NCBI RefSeq assembly: GCF_016598775.1
Contig: NZ_CP066802.1
Location: forward strand, 1,054,001 to 1,118,000
Direction: 5' to 3'
Length of the DNA stretch: 64,000 nt
From: Actinomyces weissii
GTDB lineage: Bacteria; Actinomycetota; Actinomycetes; Actinomycetales; Actinomycetaceae
Part shown: piece after piece, positions 57,313-64,000 of the stretch
How the letters are laid out: every line of letters starts with the position of its first letter
How positions within the stretch are numbered: position 1 is the first letter of the stretch
Notes under the pieces: generated by a model
Seen by the model: the letters and a program-made list of their open reading frames with translations, nothing else
What the model was told of the DNA's origin: nothing
Databases searched by the model: none
Translations under genes and position numbers: made by a program

Positions 57313-57927
57313 ATGTCCTGGTGGGAGGTCCTGGGATGGACCGGCTCGGCGCTGGTAGTGCTCTCCCTGGTGGTGCCCAGCGTGTGGCGCTTCCGGGTGC
57401 TGAACCTTAGTGGCAGCCTGATAGCCACCGTCTACAACCTGGTCTTCGCGATCTGGCCCTACGCCGCCATGAACGCCGCCATCACCCTGATCGACGCCTA
57501 CTGGCTGCTGCGGCTGCGCCGGGGAGGCGAGCAGCAGGTCTACGCGGTGTGCCCGGCGGAGCCTGGCTTTGCCCTGGTGGGACGCTTCGTGCAGCGGCAC
57601 GGGGCCGGTATCAGCCAGGCCTTCCCGGGTTTCGATCCCGAGTCCCTGGCGGGGGCGCGCAGCTTCCTGACCCTGTGCGGCGACGAGGTGGTGGGCCTGT
57701 TCGCCTACGAGCAGCGCGGCAGCGTGGGGCACGTGCTCCTGGACTACGTCACCGACCGTTTCCGTGACCTCAAGCCCGGGCGGGCCCTCTACGCGGACCA
57801 TTCGATCCGGGAGGGCGGGGTGCGCCAGCTGGTGGTGGCTGCCAGCGCGGTGCAGGACCAGCGCTACTTCGAGCAGCAGGGCTTCACCGCCACCGACGGC
57901 CTGCTGAGCCGCAGCCTGGCCGACTGA
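57313..57927 (+). CDS. Membrane protein with C-terminal GNAT-like domain
   Basis: The 204-residue protein has an N-terminal region of two to three membrane helices (VLGWTGSALVVLSLVVPSVW, GSLIATVYNLVFAI) resembling YgjV/CBU_0592-type small membrane domains. A soluble region from about residue 75 resembles acyltransferase folds (DEVVGLFAYEQR, GVRQLVVAASAVQDQRYFEQ, QGFTAT) but lacks a clear acetyl-CoA loop. The ATG at 57313 follows AGGAGA. It lies inside the repeat-bounded katA segment. Confidence 0.7.
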   Translation: MSWWEVLGWTGSALVVLSLVVPSVWRFRVLNLSGSLIATVYNLVFAIWPYAAMNAAITLIDAYWLLRLRRGGEQQVYAVCPAEPGFALVGRFVQRHGAGISQAFPGFDPESLAGARSFLTLCGDEVVGLFAYEQRGSVGHVLLDYVTDRFRDLKPGRALYADHSIREGGVRQLVVAASAVQDQRYFEQQGFTATDGLLSRSLAD

Positions 57928-58108
57928 GACGAGCCCGGACTGGGCCTGCCTCTCTGCTGCCTCAGGGGGCCGGGTCCCTGCCGGGCGCATAACGGCCGGG
58001 GCGGCCTGGCTACGAAGCGTCAGGGGCGGCGCGGCGTCGTCGGCTGTCCTGCTGCAGAAAGCCCTGTTACTGAAATCTGCCCCGTGCCTGAAGCCCGCCC
58101 AGGAGGAC

Positions 58109-58140
58109 GGTGGGGCGCCGGATAGCTCCGGCGCCCCACC
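58109..58140. terminator. Bidirectional hairpin between membrane-GNAT gene and katA
   Basis: A perfect 13-bp stem (GGTGGGGCGCCGG with its complement) has a 6-nt loop and lies 20 nt past the katA stop codon. There is no U tract. Confidence 0.6.
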
Positions 58141-58159
58141 GCTGCTACCTGCTAATGGG

Positions 58160-59689
58160 TTAGACAGGCAGCGCGACCAGCGGGTTGCCGAACATCGGGT
58201 CGGCCTCCTTGGAGGCCAGGGCCTCCTCCAGGTCCAGACCCAGGGCCTTGGCCACCCCGGCACCGTAGGCCGGGTCGGCGGCGTTGCAGTTACGGATGTG
58301 ACGGAACTTCACGAACTGCGGCGCGTCGCCCATGGCGCGGGCGGTGTTGGCGAAGAGCCGCTCCTTCTCGTCCGAGGGCAGCAGGCGGAAGAGATTGCCG
58401 GGCTGCTCGAAGTAGTTCGCGTCGTCGGCGTGCATGTCCCAGAAGGCGGCGTCACCGTTGATGCGCAGCGGCGGCTCCATGAACTCCGGCTGGGCGGCCC
58501 ACTGGCCGAAGCTGTTGGGCTCGTAGTGGGGCGCGGCGCCGTAGTTGCCGTCCACGCGACCGTAGCCGTCGCGGTGGTTGGAGCTCACCGGGCACTTAGC
58601 GGCGTTGACCGGGATCTGGTGGTAGTTGCCACCCAGGCGGTAGCGCTGGGCGTCGGCGTAGTTCACCAGGCGGGCCTGGAGCATCTTGTCCGGGCTGACG
58701 CCGATACCGGGAACCAGGTTGGAGGGGGCGAAGGCGGACTGCTCCACCTCGGCGAAGAAGTTCTCCGGGTTGCGGTTGAGCTCGAACTCGCCGACCTCGA
58801 TCAGCGGGTAGTCGGCGTGCGGCCAGACCTTGGTCAGGTCGAAGGGGTGGTAGGGGACCTTCTCGGCCTCCTCCTCCGGCATGACCTGGATGTACATGGT
58901 CCACTTGGGGAAGTCGCCCCGGTTGATGGCCTCGAACAGGTCGCGCTGGTGTGACTCGCGGTCCTTGCCTACGAGGGCCTCGGCCTCCTCGTCGGTCAGG
59001 TTCTTGATGCCCTGCTGGGTGCGGAAGTGGAACTTGACCCAGAAGCGCTCACCCTCGGCGTTCCAGAAGGAGTAGGTGTGGGAGCCGAAGCCGTGCATGT
59101 GCCGGTAGGAGGCCGGGATGCCCCGATCGGACATGACGACGGTGACCTGGTGCAGGGCCTCCGGCAGCAGGGTCCAGTAGTCCCAGTTGTTGGTGGCGGA
59201 GCGCATGTTGGTGTGCGGGTCGCGCTTGACGGCCTTGTTCAGGTCCGGGAACTGGCGGGGGTCACGGATGAAGAACACGGGGGTGTTGTTCCCCACCATG
59301 TCCCAGTTGCCCTCCTCCGTGTAGAACTTCAGGGCGAAGCCGCGGATGTCGCGCTCGGCGTCGGCCGCGCCGCGCTCACCGGCCACGGTGGTGAAGCGGG
59401 CGAACATCTCAGTCTTCTTGCCGACCTCGGAGAAGATCTTGGCGCGCGTGTACCTGGTGATGTCGTGGGTGACGGTGAAGGTGCCGTAGGCGCCTGATCC
59501 CTTGGCGTGCATGCGTCGCTCGGGGATGACCTCGCGGACGAAGGAGGCGAGCTTCTCATTCAGCCAGACGTCCTGGGCGAGCAGGGGGCCGCGCGGGCCG
59601 GCAGTCAGGCTGTGGCGGTTGGTGGTCACCGGGGCGCCGAAGTCGGTCGTCAGGTGGCTGACGGGGCAGCCCATGGGTTCGTTAGGCAT
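58160..59689 (-). CDS. katA: Catalase, small-subunit monofunctional
   Basis: The 509-residue haem catalase splits hydrogen peroxide. The distal histidine is H61 in [14 protein letters not shown], the distal asparagine lies in [13 protein letters not shown], and the haem-ligand tyrosine lies in [14 protein letters not shown]. Size and motifs fit clade 3 catalases. It lies on the minus strand within the segment bracketed by the 220-bp direct repeat, an unusual place for this gene. Confidence 0.95.
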   Translation of the reverse strand: MPNEPMGCPVSHLTTDFGAPVTTNRHSLTAGPRGPLLAQDVWLNEKLASFVREVIPERRMHAKGSGAYGTFTVTHDITRYTRAKIFSEVGKKTEMFARFTTVAGERGAADAERDIRGFALKFYTEEGNWDMVGNNTPVFFIRDPRQFPDLNKAVKRDPHTNMRSATNNWDYWTLLPEALHQVTVVMSDRGIPASYRHMHGFGSHTYSFWNAEGERFWVKFHFRTQQGIKNLTDEEAEALVGKDRESHQRDLFEAINRGDFPKWTMYIQVMPEEEAEKVPYHPFDLTKVWPHADYPLIEVGEFELNRNPENFFAEVEQSAFAPSNLVPGIGVSPDKMLQARLVNYADAQRYRLGGNYHQIPVNAAKCPVSSNHRDGYGRVDGNYGAAPHYEPNSFGQWAAQPEFMEPPLRINGDAAFWDMHADDANYFEQPGNLFRLLPSDEKERLFANTARAMGDAPQFVKFRHIRNCNAADPAYGAGVAKALGLDLEEALASKEADPMFGNPLVALPV

Positions 59690-59728
59690 AAGTTATCTCC
59701 GATTCAGGTCCGATTGGGGTGTGTAATT

Positions 59729-59757
59729 AGTGTACCTGAGAGGTGACCACGTGTCAT
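59729..59757 (-). promoter_or_regulatory. Candidate katA promoter
   Basis: On the minus strand, ATGACA (59757-59752), a 17-nt spacer and TACACT (59734-59729) form a sigma-A-like promoter about 40 nt before the katA ATG. The A/T-rich stretch after it, ACACTAATTACAC, may hold a Fur/PerR-type site; this is speculative. Confidence 0.45.
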
Positions 59758-59915
59758 CTACTAGACGGGCCAGGAACCGCAAGAGATGACGGTGTTCTGC
59801 GTCATGCTGGCACGGTGGCACGGCGGGCTGCGGTGGGACCCGGCAAGGCAGGTCCCGGCCGGTCGGCTGCAGGCGGCGCCTGGTGCTGGGCTACACGCCG
59901 GGACGGCCAAGGTAG

Positions 59916-60029
59916 GTGCCTGCCTCCGACGTCGAGGAGGCCGTGAGCACCGCTGGCATGCACGCCACCTCGGCCGCCTCGGTGGGAGAGCGCTGGAGCG
60001 GTATCCGGGTCACCAGCCGGGGGCGCTAG
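59916..60029 (+). pseudogene. DUF3052 3' fragment
   Basis: This matches the last 38 codons of the gene at 56711. It lacks the first two thirds of the gene and any start signal, so it is a duplication remnant. Confidence 0.8.
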
Positions 60030-60135
60030 TATCTGTGCCGGTGGCCGTGCGCCGCCCTCGGGGACCTGTAGCTCAGCTGGTAGAGCAACGCGTTTACACC
60101 GCGTAGGTCGTCGGTTCGAGCCCGGCCGGGTCCAC
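59916..60135 (+). repeat. Direct repeat copy 2 (truncated DUF3052 end plus tRNA-Val)
   Basis: This is the second copy of 57014-57233. It contains only the last codons of DUF3052, without a start, so that part is a gene fragment. The offset between copies is 2902 bp. Confidence 0.93.
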
Positions 60136-60137
60136 CA
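60062..60137 (+). tRNA. tRNA-Val (TAC), copy 2, with encoded CCA
   Basis: The body is identical to copy 1 but is followed by CCA (60135-60137) and, after 3 nt, a strong hairpin. It is probably the 3' part of the ancestral locus. Confidence 0.95.
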
Positions 60138-60140
60138 GAC

Positions 60141-60176
60141 GCAGGGGCCGCAGCCTGTCGTGGCTGCGGCCCCTGC
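60141..60176. terminator. Terminator after tRNA-Val copy 2
   Basis: A perfect 15-bp stem (60141-60155 with 60162-60176) has a 6-nt loop. It lies between tRNA-Val and the converging DUF5996 gene and may serve both. Confidence 0.75.
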
Positions 60177-60200
60177 CCTGCGTGAGGTCCTCGCGTCGGC

Positions 60201-61160
60201 TCAGAACCCAGGAGCCTCCCCTGCCTGGTAGCTGGCCAGGCGCTCGTGGGGAGTGGACTCCAGGGCCTTACGGTCCCAGCCGCCCAGGTCGGCGGCGGCC
60301 GCGTAGGTGCTCTGCAGGAACTGGCGTACCTTCTCCTCCGGGTTCTCCGCCTGCCGTACCGCCTCGTAGGGCAGTAGGAACTGCTGGTACTCCTCGCTGT
60401 AGAAGGCCTCAGCCGGCTCGATCCGAGCCGCTGAGAACCCCTCAGGCACAGGGTAGGTGTAGGAGTAGAACGCGCCCTCCTCGCCGCCACCGGCCCAGAA
60501 GCCGCAGCTGGAGAGCTGGTGGGAGTAGCCCTCGACCATCACCCAGTCGCCGCAGTTGGGCGCGCCCCCGGGGTGGCGCGGGGCCAGCCTGCCCGAGAAG
60601 CGGGTGCAGGCCAGGTCCATCGAGCCCCAGAAGAAGTGCACCGGGCTGACCTTGCCCATGAACTCCGAGCGGAACTCCTCGATGGCGAGGTGGGCCTTGG
60701 TCAGCTGCCGCCAGAACAGGTTGGCGGCCTGCTTGTCGTAGGAGTGGTGTGTGGTGTCCTGGGGGAAGGGGATCGCCGGGTCGACCTCGTTAGGCGTGTC
60801 GTTGATCTCCATGGGTACACCAATGGACTCCAGGGCGCTGCGAGTGCGGTTGTAGAAGTCCGCGACGCTCATCGCCTCTAGGGGGAAGGAGGCGCGCATG
60901 CCGTTGGAGCGGCAGAACCGGATCTGGTGGTCGTGGAAGTCCAGCTCTATGTCGAAGATGCCGCCTTCGAAGGGGATGGCCGAGGTGCACAGGCCCCGGG
61001 GGCTGACGTAGGTGGTCACCTGCCACCAGTGGTTTACCAGGGGGGCGTAGCTCATGCGGATCTTGCCGATGATCTGGAGCCACATGTGGAGCGTGTCACG
61101 GGTGTCGGTCCAGTCGTCCACCCGGAGCGCGGGCCACTGGCTGCTGGTGCTTGGCGTCAT
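60201..61160 (-). CDS. DUF5996 protein
   Basis: The 319-residue cytosolic protein has WPALRVDDWTDTRDTLHMWL, VNHWWQVTTYVSPRGLCTS and FFWGSMDLACTRFSGR, typical of the DUF5996 family. The function is unknown. Many conserved aromatic and charged residues suggest an enzyme. AAGGAGA precedes the ATG at 61160. It stands alone, converging on tRNA-Val. Confidence 0.85.
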   Translation of the reverse strand: MTPSTSSQWPALRVDDWTDTRDTLHMWLQIIGKIRMSYAPLVNHWWQVTTYVSPRGLCTSAIPFEGGIFDIELDFHDHQIRFCRSNGMRASFPLEAMSVADFYNRTRSALESIGVPMEINDTPNEVDPAIPFPQDTTHHSYDKQAANLFWRQLTKAHLAIEEFRSEFMGKVSPVHFFWGSMDLACTRFSGRLAPRHPGGAPNCGDWVMVEGYSHQLSSCGFWAGGGEEGAFYSYTYPVPEGFSAARIEPAEAFYSEEYQQFLLPYEAVRQAENPEEKVRQFLQSTYAAAADLGGWDRKALESTPHERLASYQAGEAPGF

Positions 61161-61341
61161 GGAGTCTCCTTGCTGAGGTGAGGTCTGCTAGTTGGCCAGG
61201 GCTGGCACTAGGTCGGCAGGGAAGCCGCGTCAGACAGGACTTGCCCCTCCGTCTCGCGGCACCATCCTAGTGCGTCCACAGCCTGGGGGAGCCGGAGAGC
61301 AGGAGCTGGGGCTGCGGTGTGCGCACAGCCGCGAGGAACTG

Positions 61342-61347
61342 TACTCT
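61342..61347 (+). promoter_or_regulatory. Candidate -10 box for the Ile/Leu tRNA pair
   Basis: TACTCT lies 38 nt before the first tRNA in the only gap upstream of the pair. Confidence 0.3.
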
Positions 61348-61384
61348 GTGTGCGCTGCTGCCCCGCCCCGCCGCGTGGCAGCCT

Positions 61385-61475
61385 GCCCCCGTAGCTCAGC
61401 GGTTAGAGCAGCGAGCTTATACCTCGTGAGTGCCTGATAAGCACATGGTCCTGGGTTCGAATCCCAGCGGGGGTA
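61385..61475 (+). tRNA. tRNA with UAU anticodon (Ile-AUA) and long variable arm
   Basis: Acceptor GCCCCCG/CGGGGGT (G1-U72 wobble), D arm GCTC/GAGC, anticodon stem GCGAG/CTCGT with loop CTTATAC (anticodon TAT), and T arm CTGGG-TTCGAAT-CCCAG form a good cloverleaf. Between the anticodon and T stems lie 23 nt (61428-61450), including GTGC-CTGATAA-GCAC, instead of the 4-5 nt of a normal tRNA-Ile. The discriminator is A and CCA is not encoded. Bacteria usually read AUA with a lysidine-modified CAU tRNA. It could be functional, a class II variant or a degenerate tRNA. Confidence 0.75.
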
Positions 61476-61498
61476 CCGCGCCCGGATAGCCGGGCACA

Positions 61499-61580
61499 GC
61501 CCCTGTGGTGGAACTGGTAGACACCGCGGCCTTAAAAGCCGCTGCCGCAAGGCGTACGGGTTCGAGCCCCGTCGGGGGCA
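61499..61580 (+). tRNA. tRNA-Leu (TAA)
   Basis: The class II tRNA has anticodon loop CTTAAAA (TAA), variable arm TGCCGCAAGGCGT and T arm ACGGG-TTCGAGC-CCCGT. The discriminator is A. CCA is not encoded. Confidence 0.96.
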
Positions 61581-61646
61581 CCGGTCAGGCACAGCAACCA
61601 GCGCGGTCCACCCGCCCCAGCGCATCCCCGGCCCGGGCCCTGCCGC

Positions 61647-61652
61647 TAGCCT
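61647..61652 (+). promoter_or_regulatory. -10 box for leaderless Nif3-like transcript
   Basis: TAGCCT ends 6 nt before the ATG at 61659. Confidence 0.45.
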
Positions 61653-61658
61653 GGGGCC

Positions 61659-62534
61659 ATGACCAGCACCGCGCCCGCCAGTCCCCGCCCCGCCCCCAGC
61701 ACCCCGCTGACAGTCGGCCAGGTGGAGGAGCTGCTGCGCCAGGTCGCCCCCAACGACCTGGCCGAGTCCTGGGACTCCAACCGGCTCATCTGCGGCGACC
61801 CCGCAGAACCCGTCAGCTCCGTGCTGCTGGCCGTGGACCCGGTGGCGGCCGTCGTCGACGAGGCCCTGGAACGCGGCGTGCAGATGCTCATCACCCACCA
61901 CCCCCTCTACCTGCGCGGTACCGACCAGGTCAGCGCGGCAGACCCCAAGGGGCGCCTGGTCCACCGCCTCATCCGGGCCGGAGTGGCCCTGGCCAACGCC
62001 CACACCAGCCTCGACTCCGCCCACGGTGGCGTGGCGGACGCCCTGGCACGGGCGGTGGGCCTGACCGGCGCCCGCGTGCTCAGCCCCTCCACGGCGGATC
62101 CCCAGCAGGGCATCGGCCGGGTAGCCGACCTGGAGGAGCCCACCACCCTGCGCGAGCTCGCCCAGAAGGCGGCCGCGGCCCTACCCGACTCCGCCCCCGG
62201 GCTGCTGGTCGGAGGCGACCTGGACGCTCAGGTCACCCGCGTCGCCGTCTCCGGCGGCTCCGGGGACTCCCTGCTGGGCCTGGCCCGCCAGGCCGGGGCC
62301 GACGTCTTCCTCACCGCCGACCTGCGCCACCACCCGGCCAGCGAGCACCTGGAGGCGGGCCGCCCCTTCCTGCTGTGCGGCACCCACTGGGCCACCGAGT
62401 GGGTGGGGCTGCCGCCCCTGGCCCGCCGTCTTGAGGAGCTGGCCAGCAAGCAGGGGCATAGGCTTAGCGTGACCGTCTCCCAGGCCGTCACCGACCCCTG
62501 GGCGGTCCGCCTGCCGACCGGCCCCCGCGGCTGA
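61659..62534 (+). CDS. Nif3-like dinuclear metal-centre protein
   Basis: The 291-residue member of the Nif3/YbgI (GTP cyclohydrolase 1 type 2) family has ESWDSNRLICGD near the N-terminus (usually WDNxGL), the metal-binding MLITHHPLYL, LANAHTSLDSAHGG and a C-terminal GTHWATEW. The biochemical role of the family is unsettled. A zinc-ribbon-family gene follows after 42 nt, a pairing common in actinobacteria. Confidence 0.9.
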   Translation: MTSTAPASPRPAPSTPLTVGQVEELLRQVAPNDLAESWDSNRLICGDPAEPVSSVLLAVDPVAAVVDEALERGVQMLITHHPLYLRGTDQVSAADPKGRLVHRLIRAGVALANAHTSLDSAHGGVADALARAVGLTGARVLSPSTADPQQGIGRVADLEEPTTLRELAQKAAAALPDSAPGLLVGGDLDAQVTRVAVSGGSGDSLLGLARQAGADVFLTADLRHHPASEHLEAGRPFLLCGTHWATEWVGLPPLARRLEELASKQGHRLSVTVSQAVTDPWAVRLPTGPRG

Positions 62535-62576
62535 GGCAGAACGCACACGCAAACGCAGCACCACAGGAGAGACACC

Positions 62577-63317
62577 GTGACGAGCGCCCCCATAGCCCAG
62601 CAGCGCCGCCTCATCGAGCTCCAGGAGCTCGACTCCAGCCTGGCCCGCCTGGCCCACGAGCGCTCCCACCTGCCCGTACTGGAGTCCATCGCCAGGACCG
62701 TGGCCTCCCTGAAGGCCAACCGCCGCGACGCCGTAGTCTCCCAGGGGGCGCTCGCGGACGCCAAGCACGAGCTCACCCGCCTGGAGGACGAGCTGACCCA
62801 GGTCACCAGGCGCGCCAGCACCCTGCGGGAGCGCCTGCACTCCGGGGCGGCGGGCGCGCGGGACCTGCCTGCCCTGCAGAGCGAGATCGACCAGCTCGGA
62901 CGCCGCCAGGCAGACCTGGAGGAACGCCAGCTGACGGCCTTGGAGGCGGTGGAGCAGATCCAGGCCGCGCTCGCAGAGCTGGACGCCGCCGAGCAGCGCA
63001 TCCGTGAGCAGGGCCGGGGCTTCACCGCCGTGCGGGACAAGGAGATGGCGCGGATCGACGCCGAGCGCGCCGACCTGGAGCAGCGGCGCGCGGACCTGGC
63101 CGCAGACCTGGACGGTGGGCTGCTCGCCGAGTACGAGCGGGTGCGGTCCCGCACCGGCGGGCTGGGGGCCGTGGCCCTCTACGGCAAGCGCCTGGAGGCG
63201 GCCCTGGAGATCAGCCCCCAGGAGCTGGCCCGCATCCTGGCGGCGCCTGCGGACCAGCTGCTGCACGCTGAGGAGAACGACGTCATCATCGTGCGCATGG
63301 AGGACCCCCAGGCCTGA
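62577..63317 (+). CDS. Coiled-coil zinc-ribbon-family (DUF164) protein lacking zinc cysteines
   Basis: The 246-residue protein has a long coiled coil (residues about 5-170), as in the CT398/DUF164 family. A family C-terminus would carry CxxC-type pairs. Here GKRLEAALEISPQELARI stands where GxRCxGCxLxLSP is expected, and HAEENDVIIVRM stands where CEECGRILVR is expected. No cysteine remains in the protein. The fold may persist without zinc. The GTG at 62577 follows AGGAGAG. Confidence 0.85.
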   Translation: MTSAPIAQQRRLIELQELDSSLARLAHERSHLPVLESIARTVASLKANRRDAVVSQGALADAKHELTRLEDELTQVTRRASTLRERLHSGAAGARDLPALQSEIDQLGRRQADLEERQLTALEAVEQIQAALAELDAAEQRIREQGRGFTAVRDKEMARIDAERADLEQRRADLAADLDGGLLAEYERVRSRTGGLGAVALYGKRLEAALEISPQELARILAAPADQLLHAEENDVIIVRMEDPQA

Positions 63318-63472
63318 GCCCCGCTGGGCCCAGCCGTGCAGCTGCGCCCGGTCCCTCAATCACCTGGGCCCGGCCGCCTGGACGGCCCCAGCGGTCGGGT
63401 AAGCAGCTAAGCAGCAGCCAGCCGGGTCAGCTCCAGCCAAGGCAGCCTGTTAGGCCAGCGGCACTCAGCCCG

Positions 63473-64000
63473 CTAAGCCAGCACCAGGGTCAGGTCCTGC
63501 CGACCCTGCCGGTCCGGCCGCCCCAGCTCCACCCCGCTTACAGCCTCCAGGCCCGTCGCCACCTGGGCTACCGCCTGGGGGCTGTCCAGGGCGCCCTCGC
63601 CCCGCTCCAGGGCCGTCAGCAGCGCCCCCGCCAGCAGGCCGCGGCTGTGCTTGGCGTGGTGCGAGACCACCTTGCGCCTCCCGTCCTGCTCCGTGACCAC
63701 CCGCACCCGCAGCAGCTCGCAGACCCCTTGGGAGGGCTGCCAGGCGGCGGCATAGTCGGCTGAGCGGCAGTCCACCACCACCTGGTCAGCACAGTGCCGG
63801 TCCAGCAGCCCGGCCAGCTGCGGGCGCCAGAAGCCCGCCAGGCGGCCCAGCCGCGGCAGCCGGACCCCCATGGCGGCCCGGTGGTCCGGCACCAGGTCAC
63901 CCGACCGCAGCACCCCCCACAGCCCGGAGAGCACCAGCACCTCGCGGTTGGCGACCTGCGCCGTGAGGGCGGAGGCAAAGTGCTGCGCCAAGCCAGCGGC
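63473..64000 (-). CDS. yaaA: YaaA-like peroxide-stress protein (partial at 5' end)
   Basis: At least 175 residues are visible and the frame stays open to the window end, so the N-terminus is missing. LVLSGLWGVLRSGDLVPDHR resembles the YaaA/DUF328 motif LSGLYGLLRPxDxIxxYR, and VVSHHAKHSRGLLAG resembles the conserved FKxxRG region. E. coli YaaA limits free iron and protects DNA during peroxide stress. The 155-nt gap before it, on the 62577-gene side, shows no gene. Confidence 0.75.
   Translation of the reverse strand, partial: AAGLAQHFASALTAQVANREVLVLSGLWGVLRSGDLVPDHRAAMGVRLPRLGRLAGFWRPQLAGLLDRHCADQVVVDCRSADYAAAWQPSQGVCELLRVRVVTEQDGRRKVVSHHAKHSRGLLAGALLTALERGEGALDSPQAVAQVATGLEAVSGVELGRPDRQGRQDLTLVLA

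Overview
The window is about 73% G+C and contains rRNA, suf, steA/steB, DUF3043, DUF3052 and DUF3145 genes. Its gene order closely follows two Mycobacterium tuberculosis blocks (tyrS to Rv1700, and aceE to kasA). This points to a high-GC actinobacterium, and the 16S sequence looks like Actinomycetaceae (Actinomyces or a close relative). The genus is inferred from memory of such sequences, not from a search.

Layout. 1-113 is the 3' end of tyrS, closed by a strong hairpin. 240-6000 is a complete 16S-23S-5S operon without spacer tRNAs. 6064-19647 is the Rv1691-Rv1700-type block: an Arg-rich repeat protein, a HAD phosphatase, a small protein, tlyA, NAD kinase, recN, steA and steB, then a divergent MraY/WecA-like transferase, murJ, a GT4 glycosyltransferase and an ADP-ribose pyrophosphatase. 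19648-26569 is the sufR-B-D-C-S-U-T iron-sulfur operon, behind a control region with an iron box and a palindrome. 26657-31309 holds a MerR regulator, a flavodoxin-like protein and a three-gene lipid module resembling E. coli ynbA-ynbB-ynbC. 31443-34396 is a compact speD-DUF4178-DUF350-speE cassette linking aminopropyl chemistry to membrane proteins. 34477-46162 is mostly housekeeping: a zinc metallopeptidase, pyrD, DUF3043, an M20 peptidase, a glycerate kinase homologue, a LacI regulator, a dGTPase-like protein, dnaG and def.

46254-47073 holds tRNA-Asn, its terminator and a roughly 690 bp non-coding element bounded by mirrored 22-bp repeats. 47228-56426 holds DUF3145, a DUF7916-like protein and, on the minus strand, aceE, a lipoprotein, a PucR-type regulator, fabD, acpP and fabF (pyruvate dehydrogenase next to fatty acid synthesis). 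56711-60136 holds DUF3052 and tRNA-Val, then a katA-bearing segment bracketed by a 220-bp direct repeat that duplicates the tRNA-Val gene. 60201-64000 holds DUF5996, an unusual tRNA with a UAU anticodon and a long variable arm, tRNA-Leu, a Nif3-like protein, a zinc-ribbon-family protein that has lost its cysteines, and a YaaA-like protein cut by the window end.

Many genes have no Shine-Dalgarno sequence but carry a TAnnnT box exactly 6-7 nt before the start codon, the signature of leaderless mRNAs. Start codons were adjusted accordingly. No CRISPR array, prophage or recognisable defence operon was found.
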